Source of the DNA: Aminobacterium sp. MB27-C1 | GTDB taxonomy: Bacteria; Synergistota; Synergistia; Synergistales; Aminobacteriaceae | DNA: 64,000 nucleotides | Reading direction: 5' to 3' | Assembly (NCBI RefSeq): GCF_030908405.1 | Contig: NZ_CP133089.1 | Location: forward strand, 1,302,001-1,366,000 | Shown: piece by piece, positions 11,733 to 20,872 of the stretch | How positions within the stretch are numbered: the stretch's first letter is position 1 | Layout: each line of letters opens with the position of its first letter | The notes under the pieces: model-generated | Told to the model about the DNA's origin: nothing | The model's database searches: none | What the model saw: the letters and a program-made list of their open reading frames with translations, nothing else | Translations under genes and position numbers: made by a program

Positions 11733-14054
11733 ATGACACAAAAAGAATCAACGCCAGAAGAAAAGAAGAAGACTAAGAAATCATCATATTCTGGCAAACC
11801 CAGTTTCCTTCGAAAAATAATTTTACTGTTCCTTTTGGTCGTATGTGCAAGCATAGCAGTTATTTCCGTTTGGGGAGCTTTATTTGTCAGAGAAATTTCG
11901 GAAGAGCTGCCGACGACTACTCAAATATTAGCTCATAAAGAGAGTGTTGCAAGCACTGTTTATGATCGTGATAATCAAGTTATAGCACGTTTATTTACAG
12001 AAAATAGAAAGCCAGTACAACTGAAAGATGTTTCTCCATGGATGATAAAGTGTACATTGGCTGCAGAAGACTCTTCTTTTTATCAACACAGTGGAATCCG
12101 CCTCCCTGCCATAGTACGTGCATTGATGGTCGACATATTGCATCGTGGCGCTAGACAGGGAGGAAGTACCATTACCCAACAATTGGCGCGTAATCTTTTC
12201 TTGACTCATGAAAAAACCATAAAAAGAAAAGCAAAAGAGATTATGCTGGCTATCCGAATGGAACAGCTTTTTTCAAAAGACAAAATTTTAGAGATGTACC
12301 TTAATACCATTTACTTTGGACACGGAGCATGGGGTGTTGAAACAGCAAGTAAAACATATTTTGGGAAAGAGGTAAAAGACCTCAATCTTCACGAAGCAGC
12401 TGTAATGGCTGGCCTGATAGCTGCACCAGAGCGTTATAGCCCACTAAACAATATGGGAAATGCTAAGAAACGACAGGGCTATGTTCTGGGACGTCTCGTT
12501 GATTTGGGATGGATTAACAGTGAGACTCGCGATGCTGCCTATAAAGAAGAAATCGTATTAAAACATACTCCCAATAAAGTCACAGAATACAATAGAGCTC
12601 CTTACTTTGTTGCGCACTTGCTTTTTAATTATTTGTTACCTAAATATGGAGCAGATCTCGTTTACAGTGGCGGAATGGAAATACATACGACGCTGGATTT
12701 AGATCTGCAAGAAGAGGCTGATGCTTCCATTCAAACATTGAAGAGCCAAGGGGCTCTCATTGCCATGGACCCTCTCACAGGAGAGGTGTTAGCCATGACA
12801 GGCGGCAAAGATTTCTCAAAGAGTAAATTCAATCGGGTTACACAAGCTTATCGTCAACCTGGTTCTGCTTTTAAACCTTTTGTTTTCGCAGCAGCCTTAG
12901 AAAAAGGGATATTGCCAACAGATCATTTTCTTGACGCTCCCCTCTCATACGATATTCCTGGAGAAGAAAAGAAATGGGAACCAGGAAACTATAGCAATAA
13001 ATATAACGGAGAAGTAACGGTACTTGATGCCCTCATACACTCATACAATACTGTGGCTGTACGAATGGCAGATCTCATAGGAGTAACCAATGTTGTACAT
13101 ATGGCTCGAAGTGCAGGGATTACGTCTCCACATTTGCCTTATGACCTTTCTTTAGCACTGGGAACAGCGAGTATAACACCCATGGAAATGGCTGTCGCCT
13201 TTTCTACTTTTGCAAATGGAGGACATCTTGTAAGCCCCTTCATGATTCGTGAAATCCGATCAAGCAATGGTGATGTTCTCGAATTTCATACTCCCGAAGT
13301 CAAGGATGGGATTTCTCCGACAACAGCTGTTGTCATCCGATCACTTATGGAAGATGTTGTTCAAGCTGGAACAGGTCGACGGGCACGCATTCCTGGCTGG
13401 GAAACTTTTGGAAAAACTGGAACAACAAATGATTACAGCGACGCATGGTTTGCTGGCGGAGTTCCTGGACTCGTTACAATCGTTTATGCTGGTAACGATG
13501 ATCATAAACCATTAGGAAGGAATGCGACTGGAAGTGCTATCGCCGTTCCCGTCTGGAAACGTTTCATGGAAAAGGCCGTGAAGGTTCTTCACCTTCCTCA
13601 ATCATTCGACATTCCAGAAGGCCTTTCTGTAGAAGCAGTACAAATATGCAGAGAATCAGGCTTTTTAGCTAGCCCTAACTGCCCTGCCGCTACTATTTTC
13701 TTACCTACGGGGTCAATACCGACAACAATATGCCCTCTTCACGGGGGAGAATTATTTGCCAGTCAAAACGATCCTCAAGCACCCAGACTCTATCTACTTC
13801 CGCAAGATGAGGAACATTATTACACATATGCAACTTTTCCAAACGGCAATATTCCTTGGACGTTCCCTGGAACAGAAGGCACAGAACCAGGTCTATCTCC
13901 CCTACAAAAGCAGCCTATTCCATCCCAGAAGCCTGCTGAAGAGTCCAATGTTCCCACGGGAGATGCAAAACCCTATGAAAATGATCCAAGCCCTGCTAAG
14001 ACCATTGAAGATAGGTATCAGGATCTTTTAAAGCAGTATGGCATTACAAACTAA
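11733..14054 (+). CDS. mrcA: Class A penicillin-binding protein (bifunctional transglycosylase/transpeptidase)
   Basis: The product is 773 aa with a cytoplasmic lysine-rich tail and one signal-anchor helix at about residues 31-51. The glycosyltransferase 51 domain follows, with EDSSFYQHSG, GGSTITQQLARN and the LNTIYFGHGAWG region. The transpeptidase domain has SxxK as SAFK (about residue 376), SxN as SYN and KTG as GKTGTT (about residue 559). It polymerises glycan strands and cross-links peptides in the periplasm. A Pro- and Glu-rich tail after about residue 690 looks disordered. A GAGGAGG ribosome site lies 9 nt before the ATG. The gene is monocistronic, between a clear promoter and a strong terminator. 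Confidence 0.95.
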   Translation: MTQKESTPEEKKKTKKSSYSGKPSFLRKIILLFLLVVCASIAVISVWGALFVREISEELPTTTQILAHKESVASTVYDRDNQVIARLFTENRKPVQLKDVSPWMIKCTLAAEDSSFYQHSGIRLPAIVRALMVDILHRGARQGGSTITQQLARNLFLTHEKTIKRKAKEIMLAIRMEQLFSKDKILEMYLNTIYFGHGAWGVETASKTYFGKEVKDLNLHEAAVMAGLIAAPERYSPLNNMGNAKKRQGYVLGRLVDLGWINSETRDAAYKEEIVLKHTPNKVTEYNRAPYFVAHLLFNYLLPKYGADLVYSGGMEIHTTLDLDLQEEADASIQTLKSQGALIAMDPLTGEVLAMTGGKDFSKSKFNRVTQAYRQPGSAFKPFVFAAALEKGILPTDHFLDAPLSYDIPGEEKKWEPGNYSNKYNGEVTVLDALIHSYNTVAVRMADLIGVTNVVHMARSAGITSPHLPYDLSLALGTASITPMEMAVAFSTFANGGHLVSPFMIREIRSSNGDVLEFHTPEVKDGISPTTAVVIRSLMEDVVQAGTGRRARIPGWETFGKTGTTNDYSDAWFAGGVPGLVTIVYAGNDDHKPLGRNATGSAIAVPVWKRFMEKAVKVLHLPQSFDIPEGLSVEAVQICRESGFLASPNCPAATIFLPTGSIPTTICPLHGGELFASQNDPQAPRLYLLPQDEEHYYTYATFPNGNIPWTFPGTEGTEPGLSPLQKQPIPSQKPAEESNVPTGDAKPYENDPSPAKTIEDRYQDLLKQYGITN

Positions 14055-14080
14055 GAGATAATGACGATGGAAGCAAAAAA

Positions 14081-14108
14081 AGAGGGCTGAAATTAATTTC
14101 AGCCCTCT
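14081..14108. terminator. Bidirectional rho-independent terminator
   Basis: A perfect 28-nt palindrome with stem AGAGGGCTGAAATT is flanked by A-run on the left and T-run on the right, so it can stop transcripts from both sides. It separates the penicillin-binding protein gene (plus) from ppsA (minus), which converge here. Confidence 0.92.
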
Positions 14109-14137
14109 TTTTTACGCTAGTGTTTTGGATTTCTTTT

Positions 14138-16525
14138 CTATTTGCTATTCCTAATGCTATTAAGGATAATACGCTGTTCAACAGCAGCTACGAGTTTTCT
14201 TGTATATGCAACTGTATCAGGATTGACACTCATGCTGTCAATTCCCTCTTTAACGAGGAATTCCGCAAAATCAGGATAAAGAGAGGGACCCTGGCCACAA
14301 ATTGAGCACGTCTTGCCATATTTATGAGCAGCCTGAATAAGTATTCGAATAGCGCGCTGCACAGAGATGTTCCGCTCATCAAAATATCCCATGTTATTTA
14401 GAATTCCTGAATCTCTATCCACTCCCATAACAAGCTGAGTAAGATCATTACTGCCGATACTGAAACCGTCAACCATCTGCGCAAATTCTTCAGCTGCAAA
14501 GACAACAGAAGGAACCTCAGCCATGATCCAAAGCTTAAAGGAGGAACTTCTTTCAAGCCCTTCAGAGCGCAGTATGTCAAGAACACGCTCAAGTTCCCAG
14601 GTAGTACGAACAAAAGGAAGCATCATCCAGACATTGACAAGCCCATATTCTTCTCTTACCTTACGCATAGCCTGGCATTCCAGTCTGAATCCAGCTTCGT
14701 ACTCTGGAGAAATGTAACGGGAAACGCCACGCCAACCAATCATCGGGTTATTCTCTACAGGTTCAACTTCTTCTCCACCTTTTAACCCTCTGAATTCGTT
14801 GGTTCTAAAATCGCTCATGCGAACAACAACGGGACGAGGGTAAATAGCTTGTGCCACAGTCGTTATACCTTCAGACATCTTATCTACAAGCAGTTTTCCT
14901 TGCCCTGTTTTTACAAGATACATGGGGTGAATCCCAACCATATTTGTAAATATAAATTCCGTACGCATCAAACCGATGCCATCAAATGGAAGCTGCTTAT
15001 AGCGATCAATGATAGAGGGTTCGCCGAGGTTCATATAAATCTTCGTCCCAGTAATAGGGGCAAGCTGATATGCCAAATCTTCGATTGGGAATGCAGCCGT
15101 ATCGGAATGTGATGCTGTTTCTTTTGCGGAATCTTTCTTCTCTGGTATAACGTTGCCGTTAAAGACAACTCCCCGTGTCGCATCAACAGTAACAAGCATT
15201 CCCTCACTGAGAACGGCCGTACCATTTTTAGTGCCCACTATACAAGGAATTCCCAACTCTCTTGAAACTATTGCTGCGTGACACGTACGTCCACCTTCAT
15301 CTGTAACGACAGCAGCAGCCTTTCTCATCGCGGGAACCATATCAGGATTTGTCATTCCAGTTACTAAGATATCACCATCTTTAACGCGAGCAATTTCATT
15401 AAGATCATGAATGATAAGTACTTTCCCTACCGCGATGCCAGGTGAAGCTGCCAAGCCTCTCGCTAAAACATCTAATTTAACTTCTTTCTGTGCTGGAGCC
15501 GCAGTATTCTGATCCACGGACTCTTCTCCCCCTTTAAGTGTCGTTATAGGACGAGCTTGAAGTATATATAATTCTTTTGTTTCTTTATCCAGAGCCCATT
15601 CTATATCCTGCGGGCTTTTATATATGGCTTCTATAGCTTTTCCAGCCTTTCCAAGAATGATAATTTCCATATCAGAAAGACACTGCATTTTAACCTTATC
15701 CGGTCCAAGAAAATCTTTTACAGCAACTTTGACCGTTCCAATGCCACCATTTTTTTCCACAATCATTGTGTTCTTTTCAGCAATATTTTTCTCTACAACA
15801 TCAAGATGATCTTTTTCTAAAATAAATTCATCAGGAGTAACAACACCAGAAACAACTGCTTCTCCCAATCCCCAGCTGGCATTGATCATAATCTGGTTAA
15901 TATCGCTCGTTACGGGATTAGCAGTAAACATAACTCCCGATTTCTCGCTCCTCACCATTTTTTGCACTACAGCACTCAATGCAACTTCAAAATGGTTAAA
16001 ATCCTGTTTTTCTCGATAGTATGTAGCTCTTGCCGTCCAAAGAGAAGCCCAACACTTTTGGACATGCTTTAAGACCTCTTCTGTTCCAGAAATATGAAGA
16101 TACGTATCCTGTTGTCCTGCAAAAGATGCATCTGGTAAATCTTCTGCCGTTGCCGAACTCCTTACCGCAACTTGCAAATTATCAATCTTTGTTTGTGCAC
16201 AAAGGCTATTGTAAGCCTCTTTTACCTCTTTAGCCATTTCTTGTGGAAAAGAAGCTCCCATAATAAGGTTTCTTATCTCTTCGCACTTTTGGGAAAGGTC
16301 ATCAGTGTTTTCAAAATCGATGCTCTGAATGATATTTTCTATAGATGCCCCCAACCCAGAAACTCTGATAAAGTCTCTGTATGCTAAAGCTGTCACACAA
16401 AACCCTGGAGGCACAACCACTCCATTTTGAGTTAGCTCTCCAAGATTAGCACCTTTCCCTCCAACAAGTGGTATATCATTGCGATTTATTTCTGGAAACC
16501 ACCTGATGTACGTATATGTTCCCAT
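14138..16525 (-). CDS. ppsA: Phosphoenolpyruvate synthase
   Basis: The product is 795 aa, as usual for PpsA. The N-terminal ATP-binding domain has VGGKGANLGEL and VAVRSSATAEDLPDASFAGQ. The phosphohistidine domain has GGRTCHAAIVSREL (catalytic His near 415, regulatory Thr two residues before). The C-terminal barrel has the GQGPS motif after SIC, with the catalytic Cys near 741. The enzyme converts pyruvate, ATP and water to PEP, AMP and phosphate. It is the last gene of the long minus-strand run, 15 nt after ppdK, with GAGGAGG before the ATG. The two DUF299 regulators upstream probably control it by Thr phosphorylation. Confidence 0.95.
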   Translation of the reverse strand: MGTYTYIRWFPEINRNDIPLVGGKGANLGELTQNGVVVPPGFCVTALAYRDFIRVSGLGASIENIIQSIDFENTDDLSQKCEEIRNLIMGASFPQEMAKEVKEAYNSLCAQTKIDNLQVAVRSSATAEDLPDASFAGQQDTYLHISGTEEVLKHVQKCWASLWTARATYYREKQDFNHFEVALSAVVQKMVRSEKSGVMFTANPVTSDINQIMINASWGLGEAVVSGVVTPDEFILEKDHLDVVEKNIAEKNTMIVEKNGGIGTVKVAVKDFLGPDKVKMQCLSDMEIIILGKAGKAIEAIYKSPQDIEWALDKETKELYILQARPITTLKGGEESVDQNTAAPAQKEVKLDVLARGLAASPGIAVGKVLIIHDLNEIARVKDGDILVTGMTNPDMVPAMRKAAAVVTDEGGRTCHAAIVSRELGIPCIVGTKNGTAVLSEGMLVTVDATRGVVFNGNVIPEKKDSAKETASHSDTAAFPIEDLAYQLAPITGTKIYMNLGEPSIIDRYKQLPFDGIGLMRTEFIFTNMVGIHPMYLVKTGQGKLLVDKMSEGITTVAQAIYPRPVVVRMSDFRTNEFRGLKGGEEVEPVENNPMIGWRGVSRYISPEYEAGFRLECQAMRKVREEYGLVNVWMMLPFVRTTWELERVLDILRSEGLERSSSFKLWIMAEVPSVVFAAEEFAQMVDGFSIGSNDLTQLVMGVDRDSGILNNMGYFDERNISVQRAIRILIQAAHKYGKTCSICGQGPSLYPDFAEFLVKEGIDSMSVNPDTVAYTRKLVAAVEQRIILNSIRNSK

Positions 16526-16540
16526 CTCACTGCCTCCTCG

Positions 16541-19204
16541 TTAATTAATGAAGCCCAGTGCAGCTTGAGCAGCGGCTAGCCTGGCTACTGGTATTCTAAA
16601 GGGCGAACAGCTAACGTAATGAAGACCAATGCTGTGACAGAATGCAATACTTTCAGGATTGCCACCATGTTCGCCACAAATGCCCAAAGATATATTTGCC
16701 TTAACTTCTCTTGCTTTCCTGACACAAAGCCGCATCATCTCACCTACTCCTTCTCGATCAAGAATATGGAAAGGATTCTCCTGAAGCAACCCTTTTTGCA
16801 GGTAGGTTCGTAAAAATTTAGATTCAGCATCGTCTCTGGAATAGGCAAAAACCGTTTGCGTTAAGTCATTAGTTCCAAAGCTAAAAAAATCTGCATATAA
16901 AGCAATTTTATCAGCTAGAAAAACCGCATGTGGAACTTCTATCATACTTCCAATTTTGTAGTCAAGTATCGTACCTGTACTCTTATAGTACTCTTCAGCT
17001 ATTCTGTCTACCATTTTACGAAATATTTGCATCTCTTCAGAAATTCCCACTAATGGAATCATTATTTCAGGAGATACTTGTATTCCTTTGCTCTGAGAAT
17101 TAATAGCTGCTTCGAAAATCGCCCTGATTTGCGTTTCATAAATTTCCGGATATAACACCCCCAAACGACAGCCACGAAATCCCATCATAGGATTCGTTTC
17201 TTTTAACATTTCAATTTTTTTCAAAACTTCCTCCAGATCCGCTCTTTTTTCAGAATCTGAATCTTCATCATGTCTGAGTATAGCAAGTTGTTGACGAATA
17301 TGATCTTCTTTTGGGAGGAATTCATGAAGGGGCGGATCTAACAAACGTATAATAACAGGAAAACCATCCATTTCTTTAAAAATATTTTCAAAATCATTCT
17401 GTTGCATCTCTTGTAATAATTGCAAATCATGGAGCCGCACCTTCTCATCAGAAGTTATAATCATATGCTCCATTATGGGAAGACGATTTTGAGCCATGAA
17501 CATATGCTCAGTGCGGCATAGACCAATTCCTTTAGCTCCAAATTCTCTAGCTCTTTTTGCGTCTTCAGGAGTATCGGCATTTGCCCAGACTTCCAAAGAA
17601 GCAACATCATCAGCCCAGTGTAAAAAAGTTGAAAATTCTTTTGTGATTTTAGCATCGAGAAGAGGTGCTTCTCCTTCATAAACACGCCCATTACTACCGT
17701 CAACTGTTATGACATCGCCTTCACGTAAAAAAACATCTTTATTATAAAATAGGCGCTTTTTCTCAATATCTATAACAATATCTTCACACCCACTTACACA
17801 AGGTTTTCCCATGCCTCGAGCAACAACAGCAGCATGACTTGTCATTCCACCGCGACTCGTAACAACACCTTCTGCTACAGCAAGCCCATGAATATCATCA
17901 GGGCTAGTCTCAGGGCGAACAAGAACAACTGTTTTTCCCGCCATATGCCATTGGACTGCATCATCTGGAGAAAAAACTATCATACCTGTACAGGCCCCTG
18001 GGGACGCCGGTAACCCCTCTGTAATAAGAGGGACACTTGTCTCTGGATCAATTTGTTTATGTAAAAGCAGCTCAGCTTCGCGAGTTGAAACGCGAGTCAA
18101 TGCTTCATTTTTCTCTATGAGTTTCTCCAATGCCATATCATGAGCTATTTTAACAGCAGCTTCAGCAGATCGTTTGCCTGTTCTCGTCTGTAAAATGTAA
18201 AGCTTACGGTTTTCGATAGTAAATTCTATATCTTGCATATCTCTATAAAAGGTCTCTAGAGATTTCGTAATATCTAAGAGCTGACCATACATATCGGACA
18301 TCATATAACGAAGCTCTGAGATGGGAAGAGGTGTTCGTACACCCGCAACAACATCTTCCCCTTGTGCATTAATAAGAAACTCACCATATAACTCTGCAAC
18401 TCCATTTGAAGGGTTGCGAGTAAAACAAACGCCCGTACCACATTGTTCATTGAGGTTACCAAAAACCATAGAAACTATATTTACCGCAGTCCCTAAATCA
18501 TGAGGGATAGAGTGAAGATTTCTATACGTTTCAGCTCTTGGGTTATTCCAGCTTTTAAAAACAGCAACTAAAGCATTTTTCAATTGTATCCATGGATTGG
18601 AAGGGAACTTCTCATGGACGTGGGTTTCAAAAATTGATAGATACTGAGAAACCAAATCTTCAAGAAGAGAGGCAGGGATTTCATAGTCGAAAGAAAAACC
18701 ATGTTCCTCTTTTATTTTTATAAGTATGTCTTCGAAGAGATTGGGATGTAATCCTTCTACCACTTCTCCATACATTTGGATAAAACGCCTATAACTATCG
18801 AGAGCAAACCTTCTATTTTGAGAGGCATGGGCTAAGAAGTCCAAAGTATTTTCATTGAGTCCAAGATTAAGGATGGTATCCATCATGCCAGGCATAGAAA
18901 CTGGAGCCCCGGAACGTACAGACACGAGAAGGGGGTACGGTCCTCCATCCCATTTTTTACCAGCTTTCTGTTCCAAACGCTCGACAGCCTTCTCTACATG
19001 CGGCCAAATTGTATCTATGAAAGAATTATCTTCTGTCAGAAACTTGAGACACGCCTCTGTCGAGACGATAAAACCAGGAGGTACAGGCAGACCATTCTGT
19101 ACCATTTGAGCAAGATTTGCCCCCTTACCTCCCAGTACATTTTTCATAGACGCATTGCCTTCCTCAAAATCATACACATACTTTTTGAGGTTCTCTTTTT
19201 TCAT
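16541..19204 (-). CDS. ppdK: Pyruvate, phosphate dikinase
   Basis: The product is 887 aa, the standard size. It has GGKGANLAQM near the N-terminus, SVRSGAPVSMPGMMDT in the ATP-grasp domain, the phosphohistidine segment GGMTSHAAVVARGMG (His near 454-455, regulatory Thr two before), and a C-terminal PEP-binding barrel with GICGEHGGNP carrying the catalytic Cys. It interconverts pyruvate, ATP and phosphate with PEP, AMP and pyrophosphate. The open frame starts at a GTG at 19216, but this overlaps the AGGAGG ribosome site. The ATG at 19204 is the likely start. Having both this enzyme and PpsA adjacent suggests flexible control of the pyruvate-PEP step in an amino-acid fermenter. Confidence 0.95.
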   Translation of the reverse strand: MKKENLKKYVYDFEEGNASMKNVLGGKGANLAQMVQNGLPVPPGFIVSTEACLKFLTEDNSFIDTIWPHVEKAVERLEQKAGKKWDGGPYPLLVSVRSGAPVSMPGMMDTILNLGLNENTLDFLAHASQNRRFALDSYRRFIQMYGEVVEGLHPNLFEDILIKIKEEHGFSFDYEIPASLLEDLVSQYLSIFETHVHEKFPSNPWIQLKNALVAVFKSWNNPRAETYRNLHSIPHDLGTAVNIVSMVFGNLNEQCGTGVCFTRNPSNGVAELYGEFLINAQGEDVVAGVRTPLPISELRYMMSDMYGQLLDITKSLETFYRDMQDIEFTIENRKLYILQTRTGKRSAEAAVKIAHDMALEKLIEKNEALTRVSTREAELLLHKQIDPETSVPLITEGLPASPGACTGMIVFSPDDAVQWHMAGKTVVLVRPETSPDDIHGLAVAEGVVTSRGGMTSHAAVVARGMGKPCVSGCEDIVIDIEKKRLFYNKDVFLREGDVITVDGSNGRVYEGEAPLLDAKITKEFSTFLHWADDVASLEVWANADTPEDAKRAREFGAKGIGLCRTEHMFMAQNRLPIMEHMIITSDEKVRLHDLQLLQEMQQNDFENIFKEMDGFPVIIRLLDPPLHEFLPKEDHIRQQLAILRHDEDSDSEKRADLEEVLKKIEMLKETNPMMGFRGCRLGVLYPEIYETQIRAIFEAAINSQSKGIQVSPEIMIPLVGISEEMQIFRKMVDRIAEEYYKSTGTILDYKIGSMIEVPHAVFLADKIALYADFFSFGTNDLTQTVFAYSRDDAESKFLRTYLQKGLLQENPFHILDREGVGEMMRLCVRKAREVKANISLGICGEHGGNPESIAFCHSIGLHYVSCSPFRIPVARLAAAQAALGFIN

Positions 19205-19237
19205 GGCGCTACCCACCTCCTAATAGATACGGAGGAC

Positions 19238-20053
19238 TTAATGCCTGATGTACGCCAATATTTCTTGTGAAGTTTCTTCTAAAGCACGACCTGTGACATT
19301 AAAAATTCTAGCGCCAAGGGCAGTCATAATTGAATTCGCGTAGTCGAGTTCTTCATAAACCTTTTCTCGTCTAGTATAGTCCGATTCCTCAGGATCAAGT
19401 CCTAATATAGCTAAACGTTTCACTCGAATATCAATTAGATACTCTGGATCTATAGTCAAACCTATAATACGGGATGAATCGATTTTAAAAAGCTCCTCAG
19501 GAGGAGCGAGTCCTGGAACAAGAGGCACATTAGCTGTTTTTATCCCCTTATGAGCAAGATACATTGAAAGAGGGGTTTTACATGTTCTAGAAACGCCGAG
19601 AATAACAAGTTCTGCCTCTGGTAAAAGATACGTATTGCTTCCATCATCACAACTAATAGTAAATTCTACTGCTTTGACACGTTTGAAGTATTCTTCGTCC
19701 ATAACATGGGAAAGCCCTGGTTTTTCTAGAGGATCCTTACCTAAAATATCAGAAAGAGTATTAAGTAAGGGACCAAATACATCTATAACATCAACATTCA
19801 TAACGTTGCCATTTTCAATAACCCAATGACGTACAGCTTTATCCACAAGGGTACAGATCAGAACTGCATTCTTTGAAGCCGCCATCTCCAAAACATTTTG
19901 CGCCTTTTCAATGCTATTTACATAGCGGAAACGATGGAGTTTAACTCTAGATGGTTGAAATTGGCTCGTTGCCGCCCGGGTAACTCCCTCAACTGTTTCC
20001 CCTGTAAAATCTGATACGACAAATACTTCAAGTGGTTCTTTTACTTCTAACAT
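19238..20053 (-). CDS. ppsR: PEP synthase / PPDK regulatory protein, copy 1 (DUF299 kinase-pyrophosphorylase)
   Basis: The product is 271 aa, the normal length. The family's N-terminal VVSDFTGETVEGV and the P-loop segment LGVSRTCKTPLSMYLA are present. The family phosphorylates, with ADP, and dephosphorylates, with phosphate, a Thr next to the catalytic His of PEP synthase or PPDK. In this copy the P-loop residue before Lys is Cys, where Gly or Ser is usual. It lies 5 nt after copy 2 and about 33 nt before ppdK, so PPDK is the most likely target. A GGGGG-type site precedes the ATG. The two copies are clearly diverged, so this is not a recent duplication. Confidence 0.9.
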   Translation of the reverse strand: MLEVKEPLEVFVVSDFTGETVEGVTRAATSQFQPSRVKLHRFRYVNSIEKAQNVLEMAASKNAVLICTLVDKAVRHWVIENGNVMNVDVIDVFGPLLNTLSDILGKDPLEKPGLSHVMDEEYFKRVKAVEFTISCDDGSNTYLLPEAELVILGVSRTCKTPLSMYLAHKGIKTANVPLVPGLAPPEELFKIDSSRIIGLTIDPEYLIDIRVKRLAILGLDPEESDYTRREKVYEELDYANSIMTALGARIFNVTGRALEETSQEILAYIRH

Positions 20054-20058
20054 ACACC

Positions 20059-20862
20059 TTACCCCCGAAGAAGATCCATGATCTCTTGAGCATTCTCTTC
20101 AACTGCTCTCCCCGTTACATCATATATTCTGCAATTTAATTGCGACATGATGTTATGGGCATATTCAAGCTCTCGCTTAACACGTTCCCTATTAGCATAG
20201 GCTGAAGCTGCGGGATCAAGTCCCAGCAGCTTCAGCCTTTCTTCTCGAATTTGTGTCAACTTGCGAGGATCTATTATCAGACCTACCAACCGATCCTTAG
20301 ACACAGAAAAAACTTCCTGAGGAGGATCTACTTCAGGTATTAAAGGAACATTTGCCACTTTAAATCCACGATTAGCAATATACATTGAAAGAGGGGTCTT
20401 TCCCGTTCTTGAAACGCCTAGTATAACAAGATCGGCCATCGGCAATGCAGACGGATTTCGACCGTCATCACACTGAATTGCAAACTCAACTGCCTTTACT
20501 CGCCTAAAATATTCTTCATCCATGCGACGATTCAGCCCAGGAGATTCCAAAGCAGCTTCTCCCAATCGCATTTCAAGAAGATCAAGAATAGGACCAAGGA
20601 GATCAACAAAGGGTACTCCCAATTTTTGAGCTCTCATAGCCATAGATCGTCTTATGCTTTTATTGACCAAAGTACAGACAAGCACAGGACGAGCTAAAGC
20701 TGCTTTCTGAAGAATATCTTTTACCTTATCCTCAGAATCAACGTACCTGAAACGAGTAACCTGGCTAAAAGATGATTCAAACTGACTCATCGCAGCATGT
20801 GCAACATGTTCTGCGGTTTCCCCAGTAGAATCTGAAACAATAAATAACGACAGAGAGCTCAC
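20059..20862 (-). CDS. ppsR: PEP synthase / PPDK regulatory protein, copy 2 (DUF299 kinase-pyrophosphorylase)
   Basis: The product is 267 aa with the family opening FIVSDSTGETAEHVA and the P-loop LGVSRTGKTPLSMYIA, here with the usual Gly-Lys-Thr. It shares the whole layout with copy 1, including PLIPEVDPP and GLIIDPRKL segments where copy 1 has PLVPGLAPP and GLTIDPEYL. A GTG start at 20862 follows AGGAGG by 6 nt. Two regulators beside two possible targets suggest that each serves one enzyme, but nothing in sequence alone assigns them. Confidence 0.9.
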   Translation of the reverse strand: MSSLSLFIVSDSTGETAEHVAHAAMSQFESSFSQVTRFRYVDSEDKVKDILQKAALARPVLVCTLVNKSIRRSMAMRAQKLGVPFVDLLGPILDLLEMRLGEAALESPGLNRRMDEEYFRRVKAVEFAIQCDDGRNPSALPMADLVILGVSRTGKTPLSMYIANRGFKVANVPLIPEVDPPQEVFSVSKDRLVGLIIDPRKLTQIREERLKLLGLDPAASAYANRERVKRELEYAHNIMSQLNCRIYDVTGRAVEENAQEIMDLLRG

Positions 20863-20872
20863 GTTTTCCCTC

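Noticed and set aside
19204-19216. GTG at 19216 as the ppdK start
   Set aside because: It overlaps the AGGAGG ribosome site itself; the ATG at 19204 fits the spacing.
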